A stretch of DNA of 64,000 bases from positions 35,110 through 99,109 of the forward strand of contig CANRDO010000004.1 of NCBI GenBank assembly GCA_947629385.1. The letters are read 5' to 3'. Origin of the DNA: an uncultured Lachnospiraceae bacterium (lineage in GTDB: Bacteria > Bacillota > Clostridia > Lachnospirales > Lachnospiraceae). Below, in pieces: positions 1-9,160 of the stretch (positions within the stretch are counted from its first letter, which is position 1; each line of letters begins with the position of its first letter). Below the pieces are notes generated by a model. It made no database searches. It saw only the letters and a list, made by a program, of their open reading frames with translations, and was not told where the DNA came from. The position numbers and the translations under genes are program-made.

Positions 1-8
1 GTTCCTAA

Positions 9-40
9 AACAGCTAAAAGCCATACTTAGCTGTTTTTTT
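9..40. terminator. Rho-independent terminator at window start
   Basis: Perfect 9-bp arms (AACAGCTAA at 9-17, TTAGCTGTT at 27-35) are followed by a T run to position 40. On the plus strand it would end transcription entering from the left and insulate the XRE gene that follows. Confidence 0.75.
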
Positions 41-54
41 CTGCACATTGGGAA

Positions 55-77
55 CCTTGCGCCACGATGTCGCAAAG
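55..77. promoter_or_regulatory. Quasi-palindrome upstream of the XRE gene
   Basis: A 23-bp imperfect palindrome with outer arms CCTTGCG and CGCAAAG lies in the leader of the first gene. A closely similar 23-bp palindrome (18 of 23 positions by eye) sits at 61492-61514 near the opposite end of the element. Binding by a regulator or an RNA hairpin are both possible; which one is not known. Confidence 0.4.
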
Positions 78-101
78 CAGAGAGGAAAGGGGGGTGCCGT
101 G

Positions 102-455
102 TTGGGCAACCGTGCGATGTCGCAGGGGTTGATAGATCTAGGGGAGCGTATCAGAAAACGGAGACAGGAAATCCATATGTCACAGGAAGCCTTTGCAGAG
201 AAAGCCGGAATCAGCGTCAACACGGTCAGCCGGGTGGAAGGTGGACAAACGGCAATGTCCATTGAGATTTTCAAAAGGATGGTTGAGACACTGGATGCAG
301 ATGCGAATGAGTTATTAGGGGAGAGGGCATCTGTGGATGAGCAAAGCCGGATGAGGAATACATTTTTAAGAGTCCGGCACTTGAAAAAGAAGGATCAGGA
401 ATTGATACTGCGGACTCTCTCTGTTTTATTAGATGGTCTGCAGAGCCGGGAATAA
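102..455 (+). CDS. XRE-family helix-turn-helix repressor
   Basis: Small cytoplasmic DNA-binding regulator. The Cro/CI-type HTH reads from LGERIRKRRQ through SQEAFAEKAGISVNTVSRVE and covers most of the first half. The C-terminal part (SRMRNTFLRVRHLKKKDQEL) is helical and charged and may serve for dimerisation. Frame is open from 48, but that stretch overlaps the palindrome at 55-77. The run AGGAAAGGGGGG at 83-94 best fits TTG 102 (or GTG 99); ATG 117 is an alternative giving MSQGLIDLGE. Being the first gene of the element next to two sigma-like genes suggests it controls their expression. Target promoter is unknown. Confidence 0.85.
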   Translation: MGNRAMSQGLIDLGERIRKRRQEIHMSQEAFAEKAGISVNTVSRVEGGQTAMSIEIFKRMVETLDADANELLGERASVDEQSRMRNTFLRVRHLKKKDQELILRTLSVLLDGLQSRE

Positions 456-566
456 TTTGCCCCTCAGATATGGGGAGAAAGCTGTCGGATTTCCCCATAT
501 CTGCTAAGGCATAATGGCGATTGGCTTGTTAAACTGGAATACAGAAAAGCAGAGAGGAGGCAGATC

Positions 567-707
567 ATGTCACAGGAAGAGTATATGGAATATTGCAGGG
601 CCTGTCCTTATGATGCAATGGGAGACTTTTCTGTATTCCATGAAAATTCAGAGAAAAAGGAGGACGAACGGGAAGAAAGCCGTGTTGTGGAGTTTTCGGG
701 GAAATAG
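567..707 (+). CDS. Small 46-aa acidic protein, unknown function
   Basis: A short ORF begins with MSQEEYMEYCRACPYDAMGD and ends with VVEFSGK. A consensus AGAGGAGG lies at 553-560, six bases before the ATG, much better than for the longer 70-codon frame that overlaps it (514-726). Two cysteines (CRAC) lie near the N-terminus and the second half is rich in Glu/Lys. No family is recognised. It sits between the XRE gene and the sigma-like pair and may be a small regulator or antirepressor; that is inference from position only. Confidence 0.5.
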   Translation: MSQEEYMEYCRACPYDAMGDFSVFHENSEKKEDEREESRVVEFSGK

Positions 708-726
708 AAGCCCACGTCTGGAATGA

Positions 727-868
727 GTATTACTTCGGCTGAGAAAAGAGTTTCAGGAGCCCATAAAAAAAACGGGTGTACCGGAAGCTCTGTTTAGTTG
801 CTTTTTACACAATGTGCTCATTCTTTCTCTTTTCCAGGCACCCGGAATTTAGAAAGGTGTTATAGGAT
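727..868. other. Leader of the sigma-like gene pair
   Basis: 142 bases without a convincing gene. The segment contains a poly-A tract (CATAAAAAAAACGG) and the ribosome site AGAAAGGTG at 852-860 for the gene at 869. I see no clean -35/-10 pair. Confidence 0.3.
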
Positions 869-1522
869 ATGACATATCAGGAATTGCAAGAGAGCATCGA
901 AATGGGGAAGCACGACGGAAAAGTTCCATCAGTAAACTATCTAAAAGAAAGTAGCACGATTGTTGCAAGCAGGCGGTTGGGATATGATACGAGCCTGGTC
1001 GTTTTCAGAAATGGATTTGCAGTTTATGAAACCGGACGGCATAAAACCGTATTTCCGGTATGGGCGTGTGGGGATTATGCGTATAAATCCTCGACAGGAA
1101 CTGTTTATATCCAGAAAGACTTTTTTGATAAACAGGCATGGTATATGAGACTCATTCTGGAAGGGGAGGACAGGTTATCGCTTAACGAAGATATATGGGA
1201 GAAACGTAAGTGCATTTCCTATGATGTCTTTTCTGACGGCTGGGCTTTGACGGAAAATACAGAAACGCCGATGGTCGAACAGATTATACAGAAAGAAACC
1301 GTGAGAGAAATGTTGGATTTGCTTACAGAGAAGCAGCGATTGGTAGTAAGTAGGCTTTATTTCTGGCAGGAAACGAGAAAAGAGGTTGCAGAGGGACTTG
1401 GCGTGACTGAGGAGGCCGTTCGAAGAATATTGGAACGGGCAGTAAAGAATTTACGGAAGAAATACCAAAATGAATGCTTTGACTGTTATTGTGGAAAAGA
1501 GGTAATTTCTCATGCGTGGTAA
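869..1522 (+). CDS. Sigma-70 region-4-like transcription regulator
   Basis: 217-aa protein whose last 60 residues form a sigma region 4 helix-turn-helix: LTEKQRLVVSRLYFWQETRKEVAEGLGVTEEAVRRILERAVKNLRKKY. The N-terminal 150 residues carry no recognised region 2; they look like a separate domain (YDTSLVVFRNGFAVYETGRHKTVF). Conjugative elements of this class often carry such truncated sigma-like proteins to switch on transfer genes. AGAAAGGTG precedes the ATG. The stop overlaps the next gene by 11 bases, so the two are probably co-translated. Confidence 0.7.
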   Translation: MTYQELQESIEMGKHDGKVPSVNYLKESSTIVASRRLGYDTSLVVFRNGFAVYETGRHKTVFPVWACGDYAYKSSTGTVYIQKDFFDKQAWYMRLILEGEDRLSLNEDIWEKRKCISYDVFSDGWALTENTETPMVEQIIQKETVREMLDLLTEKQRLVVSRLYFWQETRKEVAEGLGVTEEAVRRILERAVKNLRKKYQNECFDCYCGKEVISHAW

Positions 1523-1928
1523 ACAACCGGGGACGAGGGACAGATATGTGATCCGCATGAGAGATGGTACACTTGTTGAGGTGACGAGAAAAGTATATCT
1601 GGAATGGTATCAGTCTGAGCGCAGGGAAAGGTATCAGAAAGAACGTGACCGGAAATATGGTGTATGTAGCTTGGAGGTGCTTAATTCTGCCATATCCGAG
1701 GAAAATGACCCGGAGGAGGCAGTGTTTAGAAAACTGTGCTGCGAGAAAGTACGTGAAGCCGTAAAAGAGTTGACGTCAGAGGAAATAAATATACTATACC
1801 TGTTGTTTTATAGGGAGCTTTCGATAAAAGAAACTGCACAGCTTTGTGGGTGTAGCCGGACAGCAATATATCTGCGCCGTAAACGGATATTTGACAAACT
1901 CCGTGGGAAAATACAGGATTTACAATAG
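1512..1928 (+). CDS. Second sigma-70 region-4-like regulator
   Basis: 138 aa. The N-terminus (MRGKQPGTRDRYVIRMRDGT, then YLEWYQSERRERYQKERDRK) is typical of ICE sigma-like proteins, and the C-terminus has region 4: LTSEEINILYLLFYRELSIKE, then AQLCGCSRTAIYLRRKRIFDK. No region 2 is present, so it may work with its upstream partner as a split sigma factor or bind the host polymerase. The start overlaps the preceding gene by 11 bases, and AAAGAGGTAA lies before the ATG. A strong terminator follows 23 bases after the stop, ending this regulatory operon. Confidence 0.75.
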   Translation: MRGKQPGTRDRYVIRMRDGTLVEVTRKVYLEWYQSERRERYQKERDRKYGVCSLEVLNSAISEENDPEEAVFRKLCCEKVREAVKELTSEEINILYLLFYRELSIKETAQLCGCSRTAIYLRRKRIFDKLRGKIQDLQ

Positions 1929-1950
1929 AAAATATCTCAAGGTTGTTTTT

Positions 1951-1988
1951 TGCCCTTTCAGGCTTTTATGTAGTGAAAGGGCATTTTC
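1951..1988 (+). terminator. Terminator after the sigma-like pair
   Basis: 10-bp perfect stem TGCCCTTTCA (1951-1960) / TGAAAGGGCA (1974-1983), followed by TTTTCT. Ends the 869-1928 operon. Confidence 0.85.
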
Positions 1989-2219
1989 TATTTTCACTTC
2001 AAATTCAAAAAATCCCTTTCAAAGCACATTGACAATTTTATATCCTGCCCAGATTGATACCCGGTATTGAGTGCGCATCTGCGCGCCTTATCGGAGATAA
2101 CGTCGCGGAAATGGAACACCGGGACTGGAACGGATCTGCGGATGAGAACAGGAACACGCTCTATTAAATTGAAAAATGAAGTAACGGAATATAGATTTGA
2201 AAGTGAGGTATAAACGTAA
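1989..2219 (+). promoter_or_regulatory. Leader region of the giant surface protein
   Basis: About 230 bases without a gene. It contains GCACATTGACAA at 2024-2035 (a perfect -35 TTGACA at 2029-2034) followed by an AT-rich stretch ending TCCTGC. The same block recurs at 61404-61432. I could not place a convincing -10 at 17 bp. The remainder, rich in short GC dyads around 2070-2110, is a long untranslated leader. Confidence 0.35.
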
Positions 2220-5200
2220 ATGGGAAAAAAGGCAAGACAGATTTTTTCCTGTGTGCTTTCTGTATTAACATTACTTTCTCTTATGACGCAGCCCCTTATG
2301 GGGCTTGCGTCTGAGGAGCCGGAGACGGAAGCATACGAGGTGGAATATCCCCCGCTTGATGCTGTTAAGGATCTGCTGGCGGAGGATGAGATTGTTTCTG
2401 CAGAGGATTTTATTCTGGATGCAGGAAGCATTTTTGATATCGAGCATGATTTTACCGATGTGAAGATCAATCCCGATAAAGTAAAAGTCACGTTCTATGA
2501 GGCAAAAAATGAGGACGGACAGGATTTTGACGTAAACCAGATCGGAACATACAAGGCTGTATATTTCGTGGAGCCGGTGAGTGGAAATCCAAAGTACCAT
2601 ATCAGTCGTGCCCTGGTTGTCAGGGAGCCTGAGACGATGCCGCAGACCGTGTCATCTGATGATGATGGAAGCACAGAGAAAGATGCAAGTGATGATGCGG
2701 AGGCACATTTATCAGAACAGGCAGTTGCAGAAAGTTTGGATTCAGAGATGGAAGCACAGTCCCACCATGAAACAGAGGAACCTATGGTGCAGATGTCAGA
2801 AGCGGAACAGGAAAAGACTGACATAGCGGAGACTCAAAAATCGGAAACTGAACCACAAGTGGCACCAATTTTGCCATCGGAGCCTGAAGCGGAGGTAGTG
2901 GCAGGGTCTGCTATGGAAAGTAATACAGAGCAACAGACTGAACCGGAAACAGAACCTATCTTTTCTGATATACCTGAACCGGAAACAGGCGATATTTTGA
3001 TTGCCGAATCAGGAAACGAATCGGAGCAGGAGAGCAAAACGGAAGCAGAGAGCGAAAAAGAAAGCGAAACAGAGTCAGAAAAAAGTGGGGCCTATCAGGT
3101 TGCGGTCACAAAAGGCAGGGAGCTTGGTGTGGTTCTGAACCGGGAAGATGGAAACTACAATGCCGGTGACATAGTGCAGTTTTCCACGGACCTTCCGGCT
3201 GGGAGCCTGACGGCTGTAGGCGCTCTGAAGGTAGCGGCAAATGCACAGGGAAATACCGCAGACCTTCTGTATTCCGAAGTAACATACCATCCGGAATCAG
3301 ACACGTTCAGCTTTGAGATGCCCGCGGATGATGTGAGCCTGGAGGTTGCACAGGATTATGCAGAGGGAGGCATTATGCCGGTCGCTTCATCGGGAGACGA
3401 TGACCTGCCGTGGGACGAAGCGACAGAGATCGAGGCAAATACCTACTACTATTATTCTGATGGCAAGCTGCATCCCTTTAATTCCGCAATGGGAAGCGGC
3501 GGTAACGATTCTTATAAATATGTACGGTATAAGGCAGGCGGAAAAACATATACGGTGTATGCCTACTGCATGCAGCATTCCATGTCATCCCCGCCCAGCG
3601 GCACTACCTACAAGAACATGGTCGAACTGGATGAGGGCGGTGATGATAAATATCTCCGGAAAGCGTTGTTTTATGGTTACGGTGGCCCCGGGTGGGGGAA
3701 AACATTTAATGGATATAACATCCAGACAATCATGACAAACGCGGGCTGCTCTTCAGAAACGCGGGCTATGCAGCATTATCTGGTTGATTACCTGTATGAC
3801 GGCGAATCCGGGATTGGCGGTGCATTGTCTGGAACAGCGAAAAGCATGCTTGCGGACATTAAGGCGGCGTTAAAGAAAATGCCCGACCCGACTGCGGGAG
3901 AATTGCTTCCGGGGCTTTCCGTGACAGCGAATGGTAAGGATACGCAGACGTTCACATGGAAAGCAAATGAGGCGTTCACACTGACGATTCAGCTTGAAAA
4001 AGGTGTGAGCCTTGTCAATGAGACGACAGGAAAGACGGACAGTGGGAAGGTTACCGTAAAGGGTGGCGACAAATTTCATTTGACGGCTACTACTGATGAT
4101 GTCAGTAGTCTTAGTGGCGCCTATACAGTCACTTCCAATTACCCATTGGATTTTCATGCGATGCTCCTTAAATTAAAGGAATCACAGGACATAGGGTTCG
4201 GGTATTACACGGATTCATCCGATCTGGAACTCAAAGTGGATTGGAAAACACAAGCAGGTATTTCAATTACGAAGCGGGATCATGTTACGGGCACGGGATT
4301 GGCCGGCGCTGTCTATGGAGTCTATGCTGACCCGGCGTGTTCAAGCCTGATTGTAGAAATGCCTGCGACGGACTCTGCCGGGAATTCCAGCGTAACGTTC
4401 TTAAAGACGCAGGATGTCGTATACCTGAAAGAGATCACTGCACCTCCAGGATATACGGTCGATGTGAGTGCGCATGATATTACGGTTGAGGCAGGCAGCA
4501 CTGTGCAGGCGGATGTTTCGGATGATGAACAATTAGGGCAGATCAACGTATATAAGGAAGGGGAGGTATTAACAGGGGCGGCTTCCAGCGATGCAGGGGT
4601 GGTGTTTCAGTATGGGAAACGCAGGCAGCCCGGAGCAATATTCAGTGTCTACGCAGGTGCAGATATTCTGACTGCTGATGGCACGCTGGTCTACAGGGCT
4701 GGTGATTTGGTAAAAGACAATCTTGTCACAGATTCCAGCGGTACAGCAAGCCTTTCCGGTTTACATCTTGGCAGCTATGTCATCAAAGAGGTGAATGCCC
4801 CTGCAAATTTCATCTGCAAGGAAGAAGAACAGCCAGCCACGCTTTCTTATGGAGGACAGACGGTAGATGTGGTTTTTGCAGAGAATACATTTACCAATGA
4901 CAGACAGAAAGCGGCAGTTGCCGTAACAAAGAAAGACAGGGAGACGGACAATCCGCTGCAGGGAGGTATTTTTGGCCTTTATGCCGGAAGTGATATTACG
5001 AATGCGGACGGGATCGTGGTGGTTTCAAAGGGCGCGCTGATCGAGAAAGCGGTTTCCGGTGCAGATGGGAGCGCCGTGTTCCACTCGGATCTTCCGGTCG
5101 GGTTCAGCTATGATGTGAAAGAGGTACAGGCACCGGAGGGATACCTGCGGAATACGGAGGACGTTTACTCGTTCGGGTTCAGTTATTCCAATGACAGGGA

Positions 5201-8200
5201 GCCTGTACGCAGTTTTACCCACACTTTTACAGACGTACTCGTGAAAGCGAAGATTACCCTGCACAAAGTAGATGCGGAGACAAAGAAGCCGGTCCCGCAG
5301 GGTGATGCGTCGCTCGAAAAGGCGGTCTATGGATTGTATGCGCGTGAGGACATCGTACATCCGGACGGCGCGACAGGCGTACTGTACAAAGCAGGGGATA
5401 AAGTCGCGACGCTGACTACGGACGGCGGCGGGGATGCGTTCATTGATAACCTTTATCTCGGCAGCTATTTTGTGAAAGAGATTTCGCCGCCTGTCGGTTA
5501 TCTGGCAGACGGGAAGGAACACGACCTGATCTGCAATTATGAGGGCGACCTGGTTGCGGTCGTGGAGCGCAGCTGCACCTCAGAGGAGCAGGTCAAGAAG
5601 CAGCCGTTCCAGATTATCAAGGCAGCCAATAACGGGGAAACGGACGCAGGACTGCTCGCCGGGGCGGGCTTTCGTGCATATCTGGTGTCCGGGCTTGGCA
5701 AAAAGGGTGACGGCAGCTATGACTTCAATTCCACGGCCCCGGTGGTGGTTGGCGCAAACGGGGCAACGGAGATCTTTACGGATGAGAGGGGTTATGCCTG
5801 CAGCATACCGCTCCCGTATGGCACCTACATCGTGCGTGAGACAACCACCCCTCACAATTACACACCGGTCAAGGATTTCTATGTCCGCATAACGGAACAC
5901 ATGCCGGACACGCCGCAGGTATGGAGAGTCCTGCTTGACGATGAATTTGAGGCTAAGCTGAAAATCATTAAGACGGACGATGAAACAAAGCGTCCCGTGC
6001 TTGCCGCGGATACTGAGTTTAAGATCTATGACGTGGACAATGGGGCATATATCAAACAGGTGACGACGTACCCGACGACGGTTGTCCATGAGTCTTTCTT
6101 CACAGATGGGCAGGGTTATCTGATCCTTCCCCAGAGCCTTAAAATAGGGAATTACAGGATCGAGGAAGCCAATGCCCCGTTTGGTTACACGCTGAACAGG
6201 AATTATTATAATGTCGCGGTGGATTCCGACACGGCATACCAGATGGATTCCGTATCGGAGGACATTATCATCACTGTGCCCTATGAAAACCACCCGGTCA
6301 AAGGGGAGCTGCGCATTGTCAAGAAAGGCGAAGTGCTTGACGGCTATAAAAAAGATTTCACCTATGTGACAGAGCCGCTTGCCGGCGCAGTCTTTGAGGT
6401 ATATGCCGCGGAGGATATTTACACGGCGGATTTCCAGACAGACGGGGAAGGGAACCGCTGTCTGGAGTATGCTTCCGGATCACTGGTATGCACGGTAACG
6501 ACGGATGGGAATGGTGAGGCAGTAGTGGAGGATCTTCCGCTTGGGACATATGAAGCTGTCGAAGTCACAGCCCCGGAGGGCTTTGTGCTGGACAAGGCGG
6601 CGCAGACAGTAACTTTTGCCTACAAAGACCAGGATACACCTGTCATTTCACAGACTGCGGAGTTTGAAAATGCCCGGCAGAAAGTGGAGATAGCGGCAGT
6701 TAAGAAAGATGCAGAAACAGATTCTGCGGTTGCCGGGGCTGTGTTCAGCCTTTATGCAAAAGAGGATATCCTGGCGCACGGCAAGGTGATCGTGGAAGCG
6801 GACACACTGCTTGCAGAGGCGGTTACAGGACAGGACGGAAAAGCCGTATTTGATGTGGACGTACCGTTTGGGACATATTATATCCGGGAGAAGGAAGCCC
6901 CCGCAGGATATGTCTCATCGGATGCCGTGTTGGAAGTAACGGCTTCTTACCAGGGACAGGATGTGGAAACCGTGCCGGTATCCGCAGAGCTGAAAAATGA
7001 ACCGACAAAGGTAGCCTTGAAAAAGTCCGACATTACAACAGGTGTGGAGCTTGCCGGCGCTACGCTTACCGTGACCGACAAGGACGGGAATGTGGTAGAT
7101 ACGTGGACTTCTGTTAAAGGGGAGGAACACGTTATTGAGCGGCTCACTGCCGGGGAAACCTATACGCTGCAGGAGGAAATGGCCCCGTATGGCTATCTCC
7201 TTGCAGAGAAAGTGAAATTCACGGTGGAAGACACGGCGGAAATGCAGAAAGCCGAGATGAAGGACGACGTCCCGACAGGCCTGCTTATAATCGACAAGAA
7301 AGGTGAATTTCTGGAGGACGTTTTAATCCTGGATAATGTGGGCGGCTGGATCAGCCATCTGTTTTCTTACTTCTCCGGTGAGCTGAAAGACGTCACGTTT
7401 GACGTTTATGCACTGGAGGATATAAAAGCGGCGGATGGGGAGAGTGCAGATTACTACAAGAAAGATGAGCTTGTGGAGACGATTACGACCAATGACCGGG
7501 GCTATGCAGAGCTTTCAGACCTTCCTCTCGGTAAGTATTATGTGAAAGAAAAAGAGACCGCAGAAGGATATGTCCTGGATGATGAAGCCCGCGAGATCGA
7601 CCTGACGTACCGCGACCAGGATACGCCGGTTGTGACCTATTCCTCGGACTGGCAGAACAACAGGCAGAAGGTGTCTGTTTCCGTGCTGAAAAAGGAAAAG
7701 GGTACTGACCGTGTGCTGGAGGGCGCTGTTTTTGCCCTCTGTGCGAAAGAGGATATTACCAACGCTGCAGGGGACGTGATCCTGGAGGCGGACACCGTGA
7801 TCGAGGAAAAAGCGACGAACCGGGAAGGGAAGCTGACGTTTGAGGCTGACCTTCCGATCGGATTCTCTTACTACGTGAAAGAGACTGTCCCGGCTCCCGG
7901 ATTTGCGACGTGCAAGGATGTGCAGGAATTTACGTTCCAGTATGAGGGACCGGAGCAGGAGACCGTGCCTTATGAATACACTTTTGAGGACGAGCCTACG
8001 GTGGTCAAGTTTACCAAGACATCGCTGTTGGGCGGTGAGGAAATCGAGGGCGCAAAGCTGCAGGTGACGGATGAAAACGGGACCGTCGTAGATGAATGGG
8101 TGTCTGAAAAAGAGCCCCATTTCATTAACGAGCTTACGGTTGGGGCTAAGTATACAATGACCGAGCTTCTTCCGGCTCCGGGCTATGTCACTGCAGAGAG

Positions 8201-8927
8201 CATTCCGTTCATCGTGGGTGATACTGCGGAAACACAGGTAATTGAGATGAAGGACGATATTACAAACGTCGTGATTTCCAAACAGGACATTGCGGGGAAG
8301 GAGCTGCCGGGCGCGAAGCTGACGGTTCTGGACAAGGACGGGAAGGAAGTGGAGAGCTGGGTGTCCGGGGATGAGCCGCATTACATTGAAATGCTTCCGA
8401 TCGGTGAATATATTCTCCGCGAGGAAACAGCACCGGAGGGATACCTGGTAGCCGAGGAGGTTCCTTTTGAGGTCCTTGACACGTGGGATGTCCAGACAGT
8501 AATCATGCAGGATGACTATACCAAAGTTGAGATCTCGAAACAGGATTTCGCAGGGGAGGAGCTGCCGGGTGCGGAGCTGACGGTTCTGGACAAGGACGGG
8601 AAGGAAGTAGAGAGCTGGGTATCCGGGGAGGAACCGCATTATATTGAGATGCTTCCTGCTGGCGTGTATATTCTCCGGGAGGAAACGGCGCCGGATGGTT
8701 ATCTTGTCGCGGAAGATATACAGTTTGAAATACAGCCGACCGGGGAGGTGCAGAAAGTAGTCATGGTGGACAAGCCTGTTGAGACGGAACCAGTGCCGGA
8801 GGGAACGGTTGGGACTCCAAAAACCGGGGACAGCAGGCATACGGCGTTTTGGATTCTGATCAGTATCTTTGCTGTCTGCGGCATTACGGCATCGACGGTT
8901 CTGCTTATGAAAAAGAGAAGGGAATAA
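2220..8927 (+). CDS. Giant thioester/Cna-B surface adhesin with sorting signal
   Basis: 2235 aa. An N-terminal signal peptide (about 1-31) is followed by a Glu/Thr/Ser-rich stalk (about 140-300). A thioester domain follows at about 400-560, with Cys450 in YCMQ and Gln518 in AMQHYL positioned to form the internal Cys-Gln bond used for covalent binding to host or neighbour surfaces. Then come about 14 Cna-B/SpaA modules, recognised by openings such as GAVYGVYAD, GAIFSVYAG, GGIFGLYAG, GAVFSLYAK and GAKLTVLDKDG; closing turns such as APEGYL are typical of isopeptide-bonded pilin domains. The C-terminus has TPKTG (2199-2203), a hydrophobic helix and KKRRE, a sortase signal. The last two modules are near-identical tandem copies. 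Probably anchored by the element's own sortase B and used for donor-recipient or host adhesion (inference). Confidence 0.9.
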   Translation: MGKKARQIFSCVLSVLTLLSLMTQPLMGLASEEPETEAYEVEYPPLDAVKDLLAEDEIVSAEDFILDAGSIFDIEHDFTDVKINPDKVKVTFYEAKNEDGQDFDVNQIGTYKAVYFVEPVSGNPKYHISRALVVREPETMPQTVSSDDDGSTEKDASDDAEAHLSEQAVAESLDSEMEAQSHHETEEPMVQMSEAEQEKTDIAETQKSETEPQVAPILPSEPEAEVVAGSAMESNTEQQTEPETEPIFSDIPEPETGDILIAESGNESEQESKTEAESEKESETESEKSGAYQVAVTKGRELGVVLNREDGNYNAGDIVQFSTDLPAGSLTAVGALKVAANAQGNTADLLYSEVTYHPESDTFSFEMPADDVSLEVAQDYAEGGIMPVASSGDDDLPWDEATEIEANTYYYYSDGKLHPFNSAMGSGGNDSYKYVRYKAGGKTYTVYAYCMQHSMSSPPSGTTYKNMVELDEGGDDKYLRKALFYGYGGPGWGKTFNGYNIQTIMTNAGCSSETRAMQHYLVDYLYDGESGIGGALSGTAKSMLADIKAALKKMPDPTAGELLPGLSVTANGKDTQTFTWKANEAFTLTIQLEKGVSLVNETTGKTDSGKVTVKGGDKFHLTATTDDVSSLSGAYTVTSNYPLDFHAMLLKLKESQDIGFGYYTDSSDLELKVDWKTQAGISITKRDHVTGTGLAGAVYGVYADPACSSLIVEMPATDSAGNSSVTFLKTQDVVYLKEITAPPGYTVDVSAHDITVEAGSTVQADVSDDEQLGQINVYKEGEVLTGAASSDAGVVFQYGKRRQPGAIFSVYAGADILTADGTLVYRAGDLVKDNLVTDSSGTASLSGLHLGSYVIKEVNAPANFICKEEEQPATLSYGGQTVDVVFAENTFTNDRQKAAVAVTKKDRETDNPLQGGIFGLYAGSDITNADGIVVVSKGALIEKAVSGADGSAVFHSDLPVGFSYDVKEVQAPEGYLRNTEDVYSFGFSYSNDREPVRSFTHTFTDVLVKAKITLHKVDAETKKPVPQGDASLEKAVYGLYAREDIVHPDGATGVLYKAGDKVATLTTDGGGDAFIDNLYLGSYFVKEISPPVGYLADGKEHDLICNYEGDLVAVVERSCTSEEQVKKQPFQIIKAANNGETDAGLLAGAGFRAYLVSGLGKKGDGSYDFNSTAPVVVGANGATEIFTDERGYACSIPLPYGTYIVRETTTPHNYTPVKDFYVRITEHMPDTPQVWRVLLDDEFEAKLKIIKTDDETKRPVLAADTEFKIYDVDNGAYIKQVTTYPTTVVHESFFTDGQGYLILPQSLKIGNYRIEEANAPFGYTLNRNYYNVAVDSDTAYQMDSVSEDIIITVPYENHPVKGELRIVKKGEVLDGYKKDFTYVTEPLAGAVFEVYAAEDIYTADFQTDGEGNRCLEYASGSLVCTVTTDGNGEAVVEDLPLGTYEAVEVTAPEGFVLDKAAQTVTFAYKDQDTPVISQTAEFENARQKVEIAAVKKDAETDSAVAGAVFSLYAKEDILAHGKVIVEADTLLAEAVTGQDGKAVFDVDVPFGTYYIREKEAPAGYVSSDAVLEVTASYQGQDVETVPVSAELKNEPTKVALKKSDITTGVELAGATLTVTDKDGNVVDTWTSVKGEEHVIERLTAGETYTLQEEMAPYGYLLAEKVKFTVEDTAEMQKAEMKDDVPTGLLIIDKKGEFLEDVLILDNVGGWISHLFSYFSGELKDVTFDVYALEDIKAADGESADYYKKDELVETITTNDRGYAELSDLPLGKYYVKEKETAEGYVLDDEAREIDLTYRDQDTPVVTYSSDWQNNRQKVSVSVLKKEKGTDRVLEGAVFALCAKEDITNAAGDVILEADTVIEEKATNREGKLTFEADLPIGFSYYVKETVPAPGFATCKDVQEFTFQYEGPEQETVPYEYTFEDEPTVVKFTKTSLLGGEEIEGAKLQVTDENGTVVDEWVSEKEPHFINELTVGAKYTMTELLPAPGYVTAESIPFIVGDTAETQVIEMKDDITNVVISKQDIAGKELPGAKLTVLDKDGKEVESWVSGDEPHYIEMLPIGEYILREETAPEGYLVAEEVPFEVLDTWDVQTVIMQDDYTKVEISKQDFAGEELPGAELTVLDKDGKEVESWVSGEEPHYIEMLPAGVYILREETAPDGYLVAEDIQFEIQPTGEVQKVVMVDKPVETEPVPEGTVGTPKTGDSRHTAFWILISIFAVCGITASTVLLMKKRRE

Positions 8928-8955
8928 GGGAAGTATAATCAGTAAATGAAACGAG

Positions 8956-8997
8956 GGCGTCTGTGGAATGTTACGTGTTCTGCAGACGCCTTTTTTG
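8956..8997 (+). terminator. Terminator after the adhesin gene
   Basis: 8-bp stem GGCGTCTG (8956-8963) / CAGACGCC (8983-8990) followed by TTTTTTG. It separates the adhesin from the transfer operon. Confidence 0.85.
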
Positions 8998-9019
8998 TTT
9001 TGGAAAAGGGGTAACAGAC

Positions 9020-9160
9020 ATGAAATGGTTAATTGTAATCTCCCTCGCTTTTATCGTATTTGTTTCCTATTGCTGTCTTTGTGCAGGAGCCGAAGCCGAC
9101 CGCCAGATGGAGGAGATCTGGCAAAATGAAAAGGCTGAAAAGGGGACTTCAAGTGAATAA
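9020..9160 (+). CDS. 46-aa single-pass membrane microprotein
   Basis: MKWLIVISLAFIVFVSYCCL forms one membrane helix, followed by a short acidic tail (EADRQMEEIWQNEKAEKGTS). AAAAGGGG at 9004-9011 supports ATG 9020; the frame is open upstream but that part lies in the terminator hairpin. The last 8 bases overlap the GTG start of the PP-loop gene, so the two are likely coupled. No family recognised; it could recruit the next protein to the membrane. Confidence 0.5.
   Translation: MKWLIVISLAFIVFVSYCCLCAGAEADRQMEEIWQNEKAEKGTSSE

Noticed and set aside
514..726. 70-codon ORF between the XRE and sigma-like genes
   Set aside because: No ribosome site at its ATG and low-complexity basic sequence; the overlapping 46-aa ORF at 567 has a perfect ribosome site.
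5580..6293. Minus-strand 237-codon ORF inside the adhesin gene
   Set aside because: Same antisense shadow effect; the plus-strand Cna-B reading is clear.
7515..8840. Minus-strand 441-codon ORF inside the adhesin gene
   Set aside because: Antisense shadow of repeated Cna-B modules; composition is unnatural and no ribosome site or family is seen.
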